From Neocallimastix lanati (nom. inval.) (lineage: Eukaryota > Neocallimastigomycota > Neocallimastigomycetes > Neocallimastigales > Neocallimastigaceae): DNA of 20,000 bases. The stretch covers positions 1 through 20,000 of the forward strand of contig JACVTC010000322.1 in the NCBI GenBank assembly GCA_016946835.1, given 5' to 3'. A program made the translations under genes and the position numbers. The notes under the pieces were generated by a model. The model was not told where the DNA came from. It saw only the letters and a program-made list of their open reading frames with translations, and ran no database searches. Shown here piece by piece: positions 18,526 through 20,000 of the stretch (within the stretch, counting starts at the first letter, position 1; every line of letters starts with the position of its first letter).

Positions 18526-19896
18526 TTTATATTTAACAAATTAGAAAAAAAAAATAAATAAATATAAAAATTAAAATAAAAAAGTAAAAATTAAAAAAAT
18601 TTTAATTTTTAATTTATATGCTTTTTTTTTTTTTTTTTTTTTTTTTTTTGTAAATTTAATAATATAATTATATTTAATTATATATGTATATATGTATATA
18701 TGTATTACTCTAAATTCGTAAATATTCTTTTTTCACAGTCAATGCCTTCCCATCCTTCCATACAAAAACAAATATTATGATCAACATCATTAATATTTTG
18801 CTCATTAGGTAAACATATCGCAGAAATATTGGTTTGACAGGATGATCTACATATTGGATCTTCACAATATAATAATCCATTTTTGTCATATTTCTTTATT
18901 TGACTTCTCTCACATTCCATGACTTCAATTTCAATATCATTAAACTTTATGTCAATTTTATCTATATAATTTTCCACTTGAAAATTTAAAAGATATTTAT
19001 TTGGTCTAGCGAAAATTCGAAAATAATTCAGTTCACATATTCCTACATGAAAAAGGAAATGAATATGAATATATAATATTATTTAAATTTTTAATATATA
19101 AATAATAAATTATTACATTTTATTTTAATTTTTTATTTTTATTTTTTTTTTTTTTTTTTTTAATAATAACTTTTAATTATATCTTTATTTTTAAATGATA
19201 AATGTTTATATACCAAATAAAAATGAACCAATATTTCCTGATACGCTATATATAATATTATTGTTATTATTACTATTATTCACTTCTTTCAGAGTTACTT
19301 TTATTGTCAATGATGAATAATATTTTGTAATGTCTACCATAATATTACCATAACCATCATGTAGAGTAAAATTCAAAGGTAAAAATTTACCAGATGTAAT
19401 AATCTTGTCTAAAGTTTGAATGTTTTCCAGAGTAATATAGGAAGGCTTTGAAGTATAATTATCTATAACTGAAAGTACAGTATTATTAAAAAAATTAAAA
19501 TATGAATTGAAATTGCTAATTGTATTATTTTTATTTTTTTTATTATTTTTATTATTATAATCGGAATCAACATCATTATTATCTTCATATTTTATTAATT
19601 TTGGAGAAAATAATCCACCACCCATAACACCGGCTTTATTATTCATAACTTCATTATTCTTAAAAAATAATTGGTTATTACTTTCAATAAGAGCATATAT
19701 AGCTCCTCCAAAATACTCAGCTTCATTTCCTAAAAAAATATTATATTCCATATTTACTATTATTTTTTTATTTGTTGTTGGTTTATAATTATTTTCAATA
19801 TCATTTAAATAGATTGATCCTCCGTTGACTCCTTTATTATATTCAAACACATTAGATGTTAAATTAGCATTCATACCATAAATTGTATCAATACAT
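16851..19896 (-). CDS. Beta-helix/EGF-like/class C seven-TM receptor, 3' part, four exons
   Basis: Likely surface receptor; the 5' end is outside the window. Proposed exons on the minus strand: 19896-19214, 19042-18709, 18492-17475, 17186-16851 (stop 16853-16851). All junctions keep frame, giving about 789 visible residues. Exon 1 has beta-helix repeats with N-x-F/V...G-G-A/S/G-I/L-Y/F (residues 15-30, 52-68, 81-96). Exon 2 has nine Cys and an EGF-like end, C-F-C-M-E-G-W-E-G-I-D-C (319-330). Exons 3-4 have seven hydrophobic segments near 345-366, 377-396, 405-431, 572-596, 629-646, 656-676 and 694-716, with a class C-like TM3 (C-S-L...F-K-H-F-G-L-S) and TM6 (F-K-Y-N-I-Y-I-F-Y...G-P). The tail is short and basic. 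The TM3-TM4 loop of about 140 residues is rich in Glu and Lys. The ligand is unknown. Splice sites are inferred, not proven. Confidence 0.75.
17187..17474 (-). other. Receptor intron 3 (288 bp), with ATT microsatellite
   Basis: Donor GTAAAT (17474) and acceptor ATCAG (17187). It joins exon 3 and exon 4 in phase 0 between the end of TM6 and the segment leading to TM7. The plus strand carries (AAT)n at about 17241-17303. Without this splice the protein would end after TM6 in a short non-helical tail and lack TM7. Confidence 0.6.
18493..18708 (-). other. Receptor intron 2 (216 bp)
   Basis: Donor GTAATA (18708) and acceptor TATAG (18493). Phase 2 to 1, creating an Asp codon at the join. It lies between the EGF-like segment and TM1 and contains a long A-run and (TA)n on the coding strand. 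Confidence 0.65.
19043..19213 (-). other. Receptor intron 1 (171 bp)
   Basis: Donor GTATAT (19213) and acceptor CATGTAG (19043). The join restores a Gly codon in phase. It links the extracellular repeat exon to the Cys-rich exon. Confidence 0.7.
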
Positions 19897-20000
19897 CTAT
19901 TATATATATTCAAAAAAGCAAATAAAATAAAACAGAAAAGAAAAAAAAAAAATTATTAAAATTTATCAAAAATATTACAAAATCAATATATTTATATAAT
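19897..20000 (-). other. 3' end of an upstream receptor intron, cut by the window edge
   Basis: On the minus strand a T/C-rich tract (about 19953-19911) leads to ATAATAG at 19897, a plausible acceptor. The reading frame upstream soon meets stops, so the coding sequence must resume further 5', outside the window. Confidence 0.5.

Noticed and set aside
1-20000. Prokaryotic or mitochondrial origin because of bacterial-like transporters and high A/T
   Set aside because: Spliced receptor gene, MULE, LTR element and long homopolymers indicate a nuclear eukaryotic genome.

Overview
The window looks like nuclear DNA of an extremely AT-rich eukaryote. Intergenic DNA is almost pure A/T, with A or T homopolymers of 25-43 bases; GT...AG introns of 171-288 bp split one gene; transposons are nested. 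The best fit is an anaerobic gut fungus (Neocallimastigomycota). The grounds are two intronless bacterial-style 14-TM drug-exporter genes and a beta-helix/EGF-like/seven-helix receptor of the kind I associate with that phylum. This placement is inference; an AT-rich amoeba is the main alternative.

Layout. 1-1162 is non-coding flank. 1172-8819 (7,648 bp) reads as one Mutator-like (MULE) DNA transposon. It has a 9-bp target duplication AGTGTAATT on both sides and 19-bp imperfect terminal inverted repeats. From left to right it holds a duplicated A-rich subterminal block (about 1260-2193), a transposase gene with a FLYWCH finger followed by a DDE domain (2205-4987), AT-rich filler, and a 2.4-kb satellite of (AAAAT)n interrupted by 23 copies of a module of about 35 bp (5780-8181). 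The transposase is broken by a 1,329-bp short LTR retroelement (2553-3881, TRIM-like) with two identical 370-bp LTRs and a 5-bp target duplication GATAT. A single in-frame TAA also sits downstream of the insertion.

The most unusual feature is in that short retroelement. The last 79 bp of each LTR, read on the minus strand, form a tRNA-like unit with A box, B box, a 7-bp closing stem and a T5 stop. Its first base is the LTR terminal base. I know of a 5S-derived Pol III promoter in the LTRs of plant Cassandra TRIMs, but of no tRNA-type equivalent.

9490-11247 and 13685-15241 (+) are two DHA2-type MFS exporter paralogues in tandem, separated by 2.4 kb of A/T-rich DNA. The first carries an extra N-terminal tail of 12-residue repeats. 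After a convergent spacer, 16851-19896 (-) is the 3' part of a receptor-like gene. Four exons can be joined in frame across three inferred introns: beta-helix repeats, a Cys-rich EGF-like segment, then seven membrane segments of class C GPCR type with a loop of about 140 residues between TM3 and TM4. Its 5' end lies beyond the window.

All family calls rest on motif recognition by eye. No searches, folding programs or alignments were run.
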